This document shows, in pieces, positions 9,550 to 17,575 of a stretch of 64,000 nucleotides of DNA. Position numbers and translations under genes: made by a program. Source of the stretch: Caldilineaceae bacterium (GTDB lineage: Bacteria > Chloroflexota > Anaerolineae > Caldilineales > Caldilineaceae). The notes under the pieces were generated by a model, which did not search any database, had not been told where the DNA came from, and saw nothing but the letters and a program-made list of their open reading frames with translations. Every line of letters starts with the position of its first letter. Positions within the stretch are counted from its first letter, which is position 1. The stretch spans positions 47,448 to 111,447 of the forward strand of contig JACKBC010000021.1 in the NCBI GenBank assembly GCA_020634755.1. Direction: 5' to 3'.

Positions 9550-10629
9550 TCACTCGGCTAGAGGGGCATAGGGCGATTCGCTGGGATATTGTTGGGCCAG
9601 ATAGGCATGCCACTCTTGCTCGAGCTGTTCCACCGGAATTCCATAGACGGTGGTCACCACGGCGTCCCACTCTGGATAGCGGCTCAAGGCGTCCAGCAGG
9701 GGCGGTATGGACGCAAGACCGTAGGTCACCATGGCATATTCAACGAATGTATCGGCCACCGCATGGATCGATGCGTAATCGGGATACATCCAATCGCCTG
9801 GCCCCCGATGCAGCAGCAGAGTACTCACCGAAAGCAGTTGGGCATATTCACGCTGCTCTAGTTTGTAAGCCGGTAAGGTTGCAACCGATGGGACCGAGTG
9901 AGCTTGTTCTACATACGCATAGAGATGGGTTACCACCACACCCCACTCAGGGCGGATTTGTCTGGTCATTAGCGCCTTGTCTAAGAGCCGCCGCGCCAGC
10001 TGGCCATAGAGATTGTTATAAATCTCCTGCGAAACAGATTGCGCATCGCACGCGAATGGCTCTGCACAGCTCGCCACATTGATGACAATTACGCCCAAAT
10101 CAGCATAGAAATTGGTATCATCCGTGCTATCGCCCAGCAACAGGACATTGACCTTTTCGCCAAGCGGGTCGACCGGCAAATCAAGGTCGGCGCTGAGCTG
10201 GCCAAAGGCGGTGTCCAGCTGGGCGGCAATCTCATTGACAATCGCAATCTGTGTGGGTTCGACGACAAAGCGCAGATAGTCCGTATTGACCACATTGTGC
10301 ACAAGGGGCGACCGCTGGCTGGTAAGAGAGGCCGAAGCTGCGGCTGTTTCCTGTGCCAATGCTAAATGCGCAAGCTCTTCCTCCAAGGTCTGCACCTGGT
10401 TCTCCAGTGCCGCGATCTGTGTTGTATCCTTTTGCCAGAGCACCGTGCCCACCAATGCGACCATGATCACAAGGATGAGGAAGAGTTCGTAAAAGGTCTT
10501 GATAGTGGCGGAGGATGACGTGGCGCGCTCCGACATACCAACGGACTCGCTATGGGTGGCCACAAAGGCTTGCCATGCGGCCTCATCTTCCGGGTCGCCG
10601 TCAAAGAAATAGAATGTATTGGTCGCCAT
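9550..10629 (-). CDS. Single-pass membrane protein with coiled coil, peptidase-MA-like tail, unknown function
   Basis: About 359 residues; ATG at 10629 preceded by AGGAGG. A cytoplasmic N-terminus of about 45 residues is followed by one membrane segment (ELFLILVIMVALVGTVLW), a coiled coil (about 70-100; ENQVQTLEEELAHL) and an extracytoplasmic domain of about 240 residues. The C-terminal part (YPEWDAVVTTVYGIPVEQLEQEW) resembles the tail found in peptidase-MA-like Chloroflexota proteins, but I see no HExxH, so catalysis is doubtful. It is the first gene of the tightly spaced minus-strand group leading to the Rhs toxin. Confidence 0.72.
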   Translation of the reverse strand: MATNTFYFFDGDPEDEAAWQAFVATHSESVGMSERATSSSATIKTFYELFLILVIMVALVGTVLWQKDTTQIAALENQVQTLEEELAHLALAQETAAASASLTSQRSPLVHNVVNTDYLRFVVEPTQIAIVNEIAAQLDTAFGQLSADLDLPVDPLGEKVNVLLLGDSTDDTNFYADLGVIVINVASCAEPFACDAQSVSQEIYNNLYGQLARRLLDKALMTRQIRPEWGVVVTHLYAYVEQAHSVPSVATLPAYKLEQREYAQLLSVSTLLLHRGPGDWMYPDYASIHAVADTFVEYAMVTYGLASIPPLLDALSRYPEWDAVVTTVYGIPVEQLEQEWHAYLAQQYPSESPYAPLAE

Positions 10630-10901
10630 CGTTCTTTCCTCCTTCGATCCACTACCGTATTATGAAACTGCGGCTATACTCAGTAGATCTCAAGCGCAAG
10701 CAATAAAATCGGATTTATCCATTGGGGCCGGTTCTACTGTTTGCCAATACCGTTGCGGGGTACTGATCATTGGTGGCGAATACAACAGAGGGCATTCGCC
10801 ACCAATGGTAGTAGCACGGGGTAGCGTTGACATTGCTTCCTGTGCGGCCTGGTTTGTCCACCGGGTAACTGTCAGCGCCACCGAATATCGAACATCATGT
10901 G
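10630..10901. other. Gene-free spacer with repeat fragments
   Basis: No ORF is supported. It contains a fragment of repeat family A (ctgcggctatactcag near 10670), a family-F-like stretch (cggatttatccatt near 10712) and the family-E motif (ccaataccgttgcggggtact, 10744-10764). Confidence 0.5.
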
Positions 10902-12650
10902 CTATTCCAAAACGCCGATCTGGCGCAGAGGGCTGGTTGGATCCTGATACTGGATCAGATTCACCAATTTACCATCCTTCCACGTGTGAATCTCCACAAC
11001 ATGTAGTGTAACCGGCTTGCCTGTGGCGGCAATCTCCCCATTGGGTGTCATCAACGGCCCCGTATGAGTGCCGGTAGCCACAAATTCGACCACAACTTGA
11101 TCACCCTGCACCACTAGGTTGGTGTGCTCCACTGTGATATCGGGAAAAGCACGCTTGCGAGCTTGCATGAACTTCAAGAACTGCTCTCGCCCTTCCAGAT
11201 CCAATCCGAGTCCATAGCCGATCATCTTGATATTCTCATCAGCCATCTCCGCGGCGCCTTCCAGGTCATTTTCGCTAAAACGCTGGTGCAACTCTGCAGA
11301 GAGAGCCGCAATATCAGCTTCAGGCGCGGCGGGCGGTACATTCGAATTGAAGATGTCGCGGTAGATCTTCCAACAGCCGTCCTCTTGCTGGCGGAGGATA
11401 GTCATGTACTTGCCTTCAATGTCCACTGGATCTCCGCCGTCTTTGGCTGCAAACGTGGCGGCGTAGGCGCCACGGGCAAAGGCGAGATCCCCATCGACCT
11501 CCACGTCCTCATTTTCGATGACGAAGTCGGTGTATTCGTATTGGCTCAAGAAGCCGCTGACAGCCGCATAGATGGTGTCGCGCCCGACGCGTGGCAGCGT
11601 GTTGGGCGGCATCTGCACGCCTTCTTCCATCCACTGGGCGATCCAACGGTCGGCGTCACCGGCCAGCAGACTGGCTTCATATTCATCCCAAATCGCGTTC
11701 ACGGCTTCGATTACCGCTTCGACGTCTGTTTCTGGCGCAGCTGCCGGCGGCACATTCGAATTGAAGATGTCGCGGTAAAGCTTCCAACTGCCATCAGGCT
11801 GCCGTTGCAGAATCGACATATATTTGCCATCCATGATGACGGGCATGCCATTGGCTCTGAGTTCAGCATCGACACGGAAGAGACCCCGCACGAAGGCAAA
11901 GTCACCGGCAACCTCCACAGTATGATTGGTAATCGTGACTTCACTGGCTGTGGCCATTGCCATCCATTCGCGCATGTTGTTAACAATTGCTTCTTTCCCC
12001 TCAAGCATTGGTGCATCCGGCGGATATTTCACGCCATCATCCACCCACAGTTCGCCCCAGCGGTCGGCATCACCAGCCTCAACGCTAGCTTCATACTCGC
12101 GCCAGATGGCGTTAACTGCGTCGGTGACTTGTGCAACGTCTGTTTCTGGCGCAGCCGCCGGCGGCACATTTGAGTTATAAATGTCGCGGTGGATCTTCCA
12201 GGTGCCATCGGGCTGGCGCTGGAGGACAGTCATGAACTTGCCATCGATCATGCCTTCTTCGCCGCTGTCGCCCAACGGGAAAGTCACCGTATAGACACCC
12301 CGCGAGTAAGCCCAATCACCGGCGCTGGTTGTCTCTAAGGGCGTAATCACGAAATCTGTGGTGGGTCCAGCCGCCATATTGGCCGCCACGCGGGCATAAA
12401 TGTTCTCTTTACCCTCAACGAGCGGTTCATTGGGCGGCATTTGCACACCATCCTCAGTCCACTGGGCAATCCAGCGGTCTATATCGCCAGCGATCACGCT
12501 GGCCTCATACTCGTCCCAAATGGCGTTGACCGCAGCCTCTACATCTTCGTTGGTGGCCGGTGCTTGGGGCTGGGCCACAATGGGTTGGCAGGCGCTCAAT
12601 AACAGCGCCGCCAGAATCAGCAAACCAATTGTTTTCTGTTTGCCTAACAT
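10902..12650 (-). CDS. Lipoprotein with three tandem DUF4440/SnoaL-like domains plus a C-terminal SnoaL domain
   Basis: About 582 residues. The signal peptide ends in LLLSAC (Cys21), a clear lipobox. Three near-identical units follow (about 35-165, 175-310 and 315-450). Each has AVNAIWDEYEAS, a D(R)W..QW..DGV..PP motif, a GK..M..LQRQPDGTWK strand and the linker YNSNVPPAA. These are NTF2-fold DUF4440/SnoaL-like domains. The last ~130 residues are a different SnoaL-like (ester-cyclase) domain. NTF2-fold domains bind small hydrophobic ligands or form enzyme active sites; the ligand here is unknown. Internal triplication inside a lipoprotein is unusual and suggests recent domain duplication and a multivalent surface protein. 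It stands alone, with repeat-rich spacers on both sides. Confidence 0.82.
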   Translation of the reverse strand: MLGKQKTIGLLILAALLLSACQPIVAQPQAPATNEDVEAAVNAIWDEYEASVIAGDIDRWIAQWTEDGVQMPPNEPLVEGKENIYARVAANMAAGPTTDFVITPLETTSAGDWAYSRGVYTVTFPLGDSGEEGMIDGKFMTVLQRQPDGTWKIHRDIYNSNVPPAAAPETDVAQVTDAVNAIWREYEASVEAGDADRWGELWVDDGVKYPPDAPMLEGKEAIVNNMREWMAMATASEVTITNHTVEVAGDFAFVRGLFRVDAELRANGMPVIMDGKYMSILQRQPDGSWKLYRDIFNSNVPPAAAPETDVEAVIEAVNAIWDEYEASLLAGDADRWIAQWMEEGVQMPPNTLPRVGRDTIYAAVSGFLSQYEYTDFVIENEDVEVDGDLAFARGAYAATFAAKDGGDPVDIEGKYMTILRQQEDGCWKIYRDIFNSNVPPAAPEADIAALSAELHQRFSENDLEGAAEMADENIKMIGYGLGLDLEGREQFLKFMQARKRAFPDITVEHTNLVVQGDQVVVEFVATGTHTGPLMTPNGEIAATGKPVTLHVVEIHTWKDGKLVNLIQYQDPTSPLRQIGVLE

Positions 12651-12953
12651 GATTGTTACTCCTTATTATTTTGGTCGATGCTTATGTAACTCACGACAAA
12701 GTGTCGTTTTCGCATCGTGCGTGGAGAGTCCAAACTGCATTTGTTATACAGCGTGGATGATAGTGAATGTATAATTCTATTAAACAGCAGCAACTGTATG
12801 GATTGGTATCCTTTTACGCCAAAAAAGGGGTACAAAAGGGGTACAAAAAGCTGAGGATGCAGATTGTTTTTCTGGCGGGCGTTAGATTGGGCGCGTGAAG
12901 ATATGCGCGTGGACCGGTGGGCGACGCACAAGCATTTTGCAGATTACGCTCCA

Positions 12954-12990
12954 ATAAAAAAAGGGAGGAGTCGCTTGTGGCGGCCTCCCC
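12954..12990 (-). terminator. Intrinsic terminator of the left peptide array
   Basis: On the minus strand, 35 nt after the last peptide stop, GGGAGG pairs with CCTCCC around an inner CGC/GCG pair and is followed by a run of T. The same hairpin, with few changes, ends the right array at 28636-28670. Confidence 0.85.
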
Positions 12991-13024
12991 CTTTTGCGGG
13001 TGTTATTCAGTTGTGTCGTGGGCA

Positions 13025-13177
13025 TTAGAAGCAGATGCGGTAGTACTTGATGCAAGGATAGGCTACGGTGACGAACCAGATTTTCTTGTAGCAGGTGCCA
13101 ACATAAGGCACGTAGAGACAAAACATTTCCAGGCGTTCTTCCAGCTGTTCCAGGGCGAAATCGTTCTTGTGCAACAT
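13025..13177 (-). CDS. Cys-rich precursor-like peptide, array 1 copy 4 (last)
   Basis: 50 residues, ATG at 13177 behind GGAAC. The leader-like half (residues 1-18) is MLHKNDFALEQLEERLEM. The C-terminal half has four cysteines at 20, 29, 42 and 49, aromatic residues (LYVPY, KKIW, AYP) and ends YYRICF. It differs from copy 2 at residue 3 (H for N) and matches it in the core. It lies one 214-nt unit from its neighbour and is the promoter-distal copy, followed by the array terminator. The family is unrecognised; a ribosomally made, exported peptide is inferred from the array and the transport genes at 29-36 kb. Confidence 0.82.
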   Translation of the reverse strand: MLHKNDFALEQLEERLEMFCLYVPYVGTCYKKIWFVTVAYPCIKYYRICF

Positions 13178-13238
13178 GATAGAGTTCCTTTCGTTTTTGA
13201 CTTGATGATTGTTTGACGATGGTTTGATTCAGTTCAGA

Positions 13239-13391
13239 TTAGAAGCAGATGCGGCGATACTTGATGCAAGGATAGGCCACGGTGACGAACCAGATTTTCT
13301 TGTAGCAGGTGCCGACGTAGGGCAGGTAGAGACAAAACATTTCCAGACGTTCTTCCAGCTGCTCCAGGGCGAAATCATTCTTGTGCAACAT
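13239..13391 (-). CDS. Cys-rich precursor-like peptide, array 1 copy 3
   Basis: 50 residues, ATG at 13391 with its own GGAAC ribosome site. It has the same leader with His3, the core LYLPY in place of LYVPY, and the ending YRRICF. Its protein is the closest in array 1 to those of the right array. The four cysteines (20, 29, 42, 49) are conserved. It is exactly 214 nt from both neighbours. Confidence 0.83.
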   Translation of the reverse strand: MLHKNDFALEQLEERLEMFCLYLPYVGTCYKKIWFVTVAYPCIKYRRICF

Positions 13392-13452
13392 GATAGAGTT
13401 CCTTTCAATTGTGATTTGATGATTGTTTGACGATGGTTTGATTCAGTTCAGA

Positions 13453-13605
13453 TTAGAAGCAGATGCGGTAGTACTTGATGCAAGGATAGGCCACAGTGAC
13501 GAACCAGATTTTCTTGTAGCAGGTGCCGACGTAGGGTACGTAGAGACAGAACATTTCCAGGCGTTCTTCCAGCTGTTCCAGGGCGAAATCGTTCTTGTTC
13601 AACAT
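13453..13605 (-). CDS. Cys-rich precursor-like peptide, array 1 copy 2
   Basis: 50 residues, ATG at 13605 with GGAAC upstream. Leader with Asn3, core LYVPY and ending YYRICF. The four-cysteine pattern is conserved. The longer open frame on the opposite strand is a shadow that recurs in every unit because the repeat is so well conserved. Confidence 0.83.
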   Translation of the reverse strand: MLNKNDFALEQLEERLEMFCLYVPYVGTCYKKIWFVTVAYPCIKYYRICF

Positions 13606-13666
13606 GATAATGTTCCTTTCGATTGTGATTTGATAATTGTGTGACGATGGTTTGATTCAGTTCAGA

Positions 13667-13819
13667 TTAGAAGCAGATGCTGCGATACTTGAGGCAAGGA
13701 AAGGCCACGGTGAAGAACCAGATTTTCTTGTAGCAGGTACCGACGTAGGGCACGTAGATGCAAAGCATTTCCAGGCGTTCTTCCAGCTGTTCCAGGGCGA
13801 AATCGTTCTTGTTCAACAT
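13667..13819 (-). CDS. Cys-rich precursor-like peptide, array 1 copy 1 (first)
   Basis: 50 residues, ATG at 13819 behind AAAGGAAC. This is the most divergent copy. The leader is unchanged to residue 18, but the core has Leu19, Ile21, Phe36 (V in the others), Phe40 and Ser47 (ending YRSICF). All four cysteines stay. Changes confined to the C-terminal half while the leader is fixed are the pattern expected of precursor peptides. It is preceded by about 195 nt that are also conserved in front of array 2. Confidence 0.84.
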   Translation of the reverse strand: MLNKNDFALEQLEERLEMLCIYVPYVGTCYKKIWFFTVAFPCLKYRSICF

Positions 13820-13904
13820 GATAGAGTTCCTTTCGTTTGTGAGAATTGAGAGAAAATTGCGTTGTGCAGCAGAGCGAGTGTGATGTTTGTGACTCTTTCT
13901 TTTT

Positions 13905-13955
13905 GTTGACTGCTGTGCCCTAATTGTACCGTGCTGCAGCGCCCAAATGTAGGCT
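13905..13955 (-). promoter_or_regulatory. Candidate promoter of peptide array 1
   Basis: The minus strand holds CGGTACAATTAGG, with TACAAT as a plausible -10, about 110 nt before the first peptide ATG. The same block is kept before array 2 (27895-27925). The -35 region is not close to consensus, so only the conservation is strong. Confidence 0.4.
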
Positions 13956-14039
13956 TGCTTTCTAATGCTTTGGCCAATTTTCCTGAAATTTTGAGTATCT
14001 TTTGATAGAAAGCAGAAGTTAGTGCAGATTTGAAGGACG

Positions 14040-14075
14040 CGACTTACGCAGCGCCAGTGGATGGCCAAGCGGGGC
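14040..14075 (+). repeat. Repeat family D copy
   Basis: The sequence acttacgcagcgcc followed by ggatggccaagcg recurs, with small changes, near 29159-29196. Shorter versions lie near 16664 and 62780. Confidence 0.5.
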
Positions 14076-14182
14076 CGAGGGTACTTGCCAAGAAATCGTG
14101 CTCGAGGCTTGCCTATGTCTTAAAGCGGATGAGGCCGTTTGGGGCAGGGCAATCGCGGACCTAAAAAGCGGGGTGAAAATTT

Positions 14183-14225
14183 ACGGCTAAATTCCAAGTG
14201 GTGGAGACGCTTGGAATTTAGCCGT
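14183..14225 (-). terminator. Terminator-like hairpin after the aldo/keto reductase gene
   Basis: A perfect 16-bp inverted repeat (ACGGCTAAATTCCAAG and its complement) with an 11-nt loop, followed on the minus strand by AAATTTT. It begins 12 nt past the reductase stop codon. Confidence 0.75.
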
Positions 14226-14236
14226 GGGTTTTAATG

Positions 14237-15187
14237 CTAGGCTTCATTGGGCGTTGGTTTGGGGGTTGGTGCGGCGGGGTCGATCAACGCTCGGGCGCGC
14301 AACTCGGCCCAAAAGTCTGCCGGAATCGGCGCATGCAACGCCGCCAAGTTCTGATCCATTTCGCCGGCTGAGATCATGCCGACCACCAGGCTGCGCACCG
14401 CCGGATGGGCCAGCGGAAATTGGAGCGCGGCGGCTTTGAGCGCCACATCGTAGCGGGCGCAAACCGCTTCAATGCGGCGCGTCTTCTCCATGATCGGCGG
14501 CGGCGCAGGTCGATATTGATAGCGCGCCGCGGGTATGCTGCCTGTGGCCAAGATGCCGGTATTGAAGACGCCGCCCAGAAAGACGCTGATCTCTTTCTCC
14601 AGGCAGAGCGGCAGATATTCATGGATTGGATCCTGTTCCAGCAGCGTGTAGCGCCCCGCCAGCAGAAAACAGTCGAAGTCGGCGTTGCGCGCCATCTCGG
14701 CCTCGGGTTCCCAGTAGTTCATGCCCGCACCAATGGCGCGGATCACGCCCTGTGCCTTGAAATCGGCCAGCACCGGATAGGCCTCATCCAGCGCAATGCG
14801 CAGATTGATCTCCGGGTCGGCATCGTGAATGTGGGCAATCTCGACATAATCAACGTTTAGCCGCCGCAGGCTGTCTTCAACGCTGCGTTTGACGGCGTCA
14901 CGATAGTAGCTGCGCGTGGTGCTGCCGTCGGCATTGATCACAACGCCGATTTTGGTCGCAATTTGATATTGGTCGCGCGGCACGCCGGCCAAGGCCCGGC
15001 CCAAGCGCGTTTCACTGACGCCGCTGCCGTAGAGCGGAGCCGTGTCGAAAAAGGTGACGCCGTGGGCCAGCGCGTGCTGCACGGTGGCATCTGCCGCCGC
15101 ATCCGACGCCATGCCAAAGACGCCGCCGTCGCCGCCCAATGGGGCGCAGCCCATGCCAAAGTTGGGTAATGCAAAAGTAATGGCCAT
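14237..15187 (-). CDS. Aldo/keto reductase (L-fucose/D-threo-aldose dehydrogenase-like)
   Basis: About 316 residues. The ATG at 15187 is preferred because AAAGGAG overlaps the stop of the upstream gene just before it (TAA-CG-ATG), a translationally coupled start. The TIM-barrel NAD(P)H-dependent AKR signature residues are visible: Asp and Tyr in FFDTAPLYG, Lys in IATKIG and His in EIAHIHDAD. The overall sequence (LGRALAG, YRDAVKRSVEDSLRRL, GAGMNYWEPEAEMA) resembles the D-threo-aldose 1-dehydrogenase/pyridoxal 4-dehydrogenase branch, which oxidises sugars or aldehydes. It is cotranscribed with the MDR dehydrogenase before it, which suggests a sugar or alcohol oxidation pathway. The substrate is not determined. 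Confidence 0.85.
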   Translation of the reverse strand: MAITFALPNFGMGCAPLGGDGGVFGMASDAAADATVQHALAHGVTFFDTAPLYGSGVSETRLGRALAGVPRDQYQIATKIGVVINADGSTTRSYYRDAVKRSVEDSLRRLNVDYVEIAHIHDADPEINLRIALDEAYPVLADFKAQGVIRAIGAGMNYWEPEAEMARNADFDCFLLAGRYTLLEQDPIHEYLPLCLEKEISVFLGGVFNTGILATGSIPAARYQYRPAPPPIMEKTRRIEAVCARYDVALKAAALQFPLAHPAVRSLVVGMISAGEMDQNLAALHAPIPADFWAELRARALIDPAAPTPKPTPNEA

Positions 15188-15189
15188 CG

Positions 15190-16173
15190 TTACTCCTTTC
15201 CCCGCCAATCAAACATGGGCGCCAGGCTGGTTAAGCGACGATGCAGAATATCTTGATAGGCTTCTTGGGCCCGCTGTGGATCCATCAACTCGTAAAGCCC
15301 ATCGACCTTCACCCGTTCATCGTGCAGCCATTGTAGACCGGTGGCAAAGTTGGCAAAGATGCTGCCGCGGCGGAACGCCGTGGGGTGATGGGGCAATTGC
15401 CACTCCCAGCCGCTGCGCACGGTGAGGTAGTTAAAAAAGATGAGCCGCAGCAGTTCGTGGGCGGTGGCCTCATTGCGCTGGGCCCAGGGCGCGCCGATCT
15501 GGCTCAATTCGCCATATGGTTGCAGCACGGTACAGCCATCCACCGCGGCTTGTTCATGGCCGGAACATTCCAACTGGAGCGCCACCTTTTTGGCAATGCT
15601 GGGATCGTCTTTGGGCACGCTGCCATAGAGGCGCGACAGCCCCACGTGCTGCGCCAATTCCTGCCGCGTGGGGTCGGGATCCACCGCCAACACTTCATAG
15701 CCACACGCCTGAAAGATCTGCGCACCCAGGTTGCCGACGGGCCCGAGCCCGGTCACCAAAACCAGCGCCGGCGGGCGGACCACGGTTGTATTCAGCGTGG
15801 CCATGGTAACACCCATGAGCCGCGTGAAAACGGCGCGCTCGGGGGCCAGCCCCGCCGGGACCGCCACGGTCTCGGTGGCTGGAAAGCGCTGATAGGAACG
15901 ATGATGCCCCATGCAAAAACGCAGCTCGCCCACTTTTACCCCTTCTACCGCCGTACCGATCCGCTCCACTTGAAAGATAGCTGCATAGCCGGGGTAGCGG
16001 GGGAAGTTTTGGCCCAAATAGGCCCCATTCAACTCGGTGCCGGGGCTGGCCAGCGTGACCAGCGTGCGCCCGGCAATTTCATTGGGCTCTGGTTCCAGCA
16101 CGGCATCCGCGACCGGCAGCAGTTCGGCCTGGGTATGAGCCGTAAAGGTGATGGCATTGATAGATGCACCCAT
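15190..16173 (-). CDS. Medium-chain dehydrogenase/reductase (alcohol dehydrogenase-like)
   Basis: About 327 residues; ATG at 16173 with AAGGAAA upstream. It has a GroES-like N-terminal half (LASPGTELNGAYLG, PGYAAIFQV) and a Rossmann NAD(P) site at TGLGPVGNLGAQIFQ. The classical zinc ligands and the four-cysteine structural lobe are not evident, as in sugar-acid or bacteriochlorophyllide-type members of the family. LPPHHPTAFRRGS-like text near the C-terminus resembles other threonine/sugar dehydrogenases. It overlaps functionally and spatially with the aldo/keto reductase, 2 nt downstream. The substrate is unknown. Confidence 0.78.
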   Translation of the reverse strand: MGASINAITFTAHTQAELLPVADAVLEPEPNEIAGRTLVTLASPGTELNGAYLGQNFPRYPGYAAIFQVERIGTAVEGVKVGELRFCMGHHRSYQRFPATETVAVPAGLAPERAVFTRLMGVTMATLNTTVVRPPALVLVTGLGPVGNLGAQIFQACGYEVLAVDPDPTRQELAQHVGLSRLYGSVPKDDPSIAKKVALQLECSGHEQAAVDGCTVLQPYGELSQIGAPWAQRNEATAHELLRLIFFNYLTVRSGWEWQLPHHPTAFRRGSIFANFATGLQWLHDERVKVDGLYELMDPQRAQEAYQDILHRRLTSLAPMFDWRGKE

Positions 16174-16798
16174 AGCATTTCCTTTTTGTTATGATTTGGG
16201 AACGATTCAGGCCACTTGAGGGCTGAGCTTGTCGAAGACCGTGTCCCCTTCGACGCCCCAAGCGGTCCCAACAAGTTGGGCGTTTGGGCGCTCCGGGGAC
16301 GGCTGCATCACGCAAGACCAGCGCCTGGATCGTCTATACCGTTGCGGTGTATTGAGTATAGTTTGGATGGTGGCATTGTAGAAAATTGGCGGAGCGCGTC
16401 GTTGCAAACTTCGCAATAGCATCGGCTAAGTTTGCAAATGGTCCGCTGGTTGATTCCCACATGTAATCTTTCTACCGCGCAGGGCGCAAAGATATGCCAG
16501 GAGCGTTCGATTAGATTTTGGGCGTTTCTTTGCGATGCTCGCGGCAAAATCAGATTTGTCAGTCAACCAGCACGGTCAGTTTAGGCCCGGCGCTTTAATG
16601 TATGTAACATTGCCGTAATTGTTGCCTAATGATAGTTTAATCATGATCAGTATTAATGTAGACGACTTATGCAGCGCCGGTGCATCGCAGCAGAGAAGCG
16701 CACGGCTGACCTGGCATTTTTACGCTAGGCGCCCTGGCCTGGCCAGCAGCTGCGTAAGCAGTGAATACAATGCTCAATTTACGAGAGGATAAAATCTG
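16174..16798. other. Gene-free spacer (625 nt) with repeats
   Basis: No ORF is supported. It holds a TGAGCTTGTCGAAG core (16224-16237), the family-E motif ataccgttgcggtgtatt (16336-16353) and a family-D fragment (acttatgcagcgccgg, near 16666). The last ~60 nt before msrA could hold its promoter; no clear -35/-10 pair was found. Confidence 0.55.
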
Positions 16799-17305
16799 AT
16801 GGCAAAAGAACGCGCAGTTTTAGCCGGAGGCTGTTTTTGGGGCATGCAGGACTTGATCCGCAAGATGCCGGGCGTTATTTCGACTCGAGTGGGCTACACC
16901 GGCGGTGATGTCAAGAATGCCACCTATCGCAATCACGGCAGCCATGCCGAAGGGATCGAGATTTGGTTTGACAACGAAAAGTTGAGCTATCGCAATTTAT
17001 TGGCGTATTTCTTCCAGATCCACGATCCGACCACGCTGAATCGACAGGGCAACGATCGGGGTGCATCGTATCGTTCGGGCATCTATTATGTGGATGAGGC
17101 GCAGCATCAAGAGGCGCTACGTACCATCCAGGATGTGAACAATTCTGGGCTGTGGCCTGGTAAGGTGGTCACAGAAGTAAAGCCAGTGGGTGACTTTTGG
17201 GAAGCTGAGCCGGAGCATCAGGACTATTTGGTGCGCTATCCATACGGTTACACCTGCCACTACCCACGCAAGGATTGGGTACTGCCCGTGCGCGAAAAGG
17301 TGTAA
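16799..17305 (+). CDS. msrA: Peptide-methionine (S)-S-oxide reductase MsrA
   Basis: 168 residues; ATG at 16799 with GAGAGG upstream. The catalytic Cys12 lies in GGCFWGMQD. Other family marks are GYTGG, YRNHGSHAEGIEIWFD, FFQIHDPTT, NRQGNDRGASYRSGIYY and the C-terminal HQDYLVRYP. It reduces methionine S-sulfoxide in proteins with thioredoxin. No signal peptide is present, so it is cytoplasmic. It is transcribed alone and followed by a palindromic repeat and a terminator. An msrB gene lies at 27 kb. Confidence 0.96.
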   Translation: MAKERAVLAGGCFWGMQDLIRKMPGVISTRVGYTGGDVKNATYRNHGSHAEGIEIWFDNEKLSYRNLLAYFFQIHDPTTLNRQGNDRGASYRSGIYYVDEAQHQEALRTIQDVNNSGLWPGKVVTEVKPVGDFWEAEPEHQDYLVRYPYGYTCHYPRKDWVLPVREKV

Positions 17306-17349
17306 TTATTCTTTTACATCACGGTGCAGTAACGCAAATATTGCATCCT

Positions 17350-17436
17350 TATAGTGCGGTTGAGATGAGAACCGGAGTTTTCCGTTGATTCAACAGCAGC
17401 ATTGAAACTGCGGTTCTCATTCAGAGCTGCGTATAG
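17350..17436. repeat. Repeat family A copy 1 (about 87-bp MITE-like palindrome)
   Basis: Starts tatagtgcggttgagatgag and ends with its approximate complement. Core arms are gagaaccggagtttt and its partner tgcggttctcattcag. Other copies are at 20467-20553 and 39703-39788. Confidence 0.8.
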
Positions 17437-17447
17437 AAGCTTTTCTG

Positions 17448-17483
17448 GCCCCTCTGTTCACCATCGCGAACAGAGGGGCTTTT
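17448..17483 (+). terminator. Intrinsic terminator downstream of msrA
   Basis: GCCCCTCTGTTC pairs with GAACAGAGGGGC over an 8-nt loop, followed by TTTT. Confidence 0.85.
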
Positions 17484-17575
17484 GCTGCAAGCGTGCAATT
17501 TTTACTCTTTTACAGTGTCAAAGGGGCTCTGCAACGCTCATGGCAAGCGTGCCCAGGCGTTGCCGGGATTGAAGC

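Larger units (their letters stand above)
12941..14015 (-). repeat. Left arm of a large inverted repeat (peptide array 1 with its leader region and terminator)
   Basis: This segment, read on the minus strand, matches 27823-28690 on the plus strand. Shared parts are an upstream block beginning cttctgctttctatc, the peptide units of 214 bp (four here, three there), and the terminator plus about 20 nt beyond it (cagattacg..tccaataaa). The two arms face outward, so about 14 kb of unrelated genes lie between their 5' ends. Confidence 0.85.

Noticed and set aside
11124..12173. 349-residue open frame antisense to the SnoaL lipoprotein
   Set aside because: Its internal repeats simply mirror the tandem domains of the minus-strand gene.
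13025..13819. Regular array read as a CRISPR
   Set aside because: The unit is 214 bp, almost all of it conserved and coding; there are no short repeats with unique spacers and no cas genes.
12917..13849. Series of 70-99-residue open frames on the plus strand over peptide array 1, with mirror versions over array 2
   Set aside because: They are antisense shadows repeated because the unit is repeated. They lack ribosome sites, whereas the opposite strand has GGAAC sites, 50-residue ORFs and a terminator in the right order.
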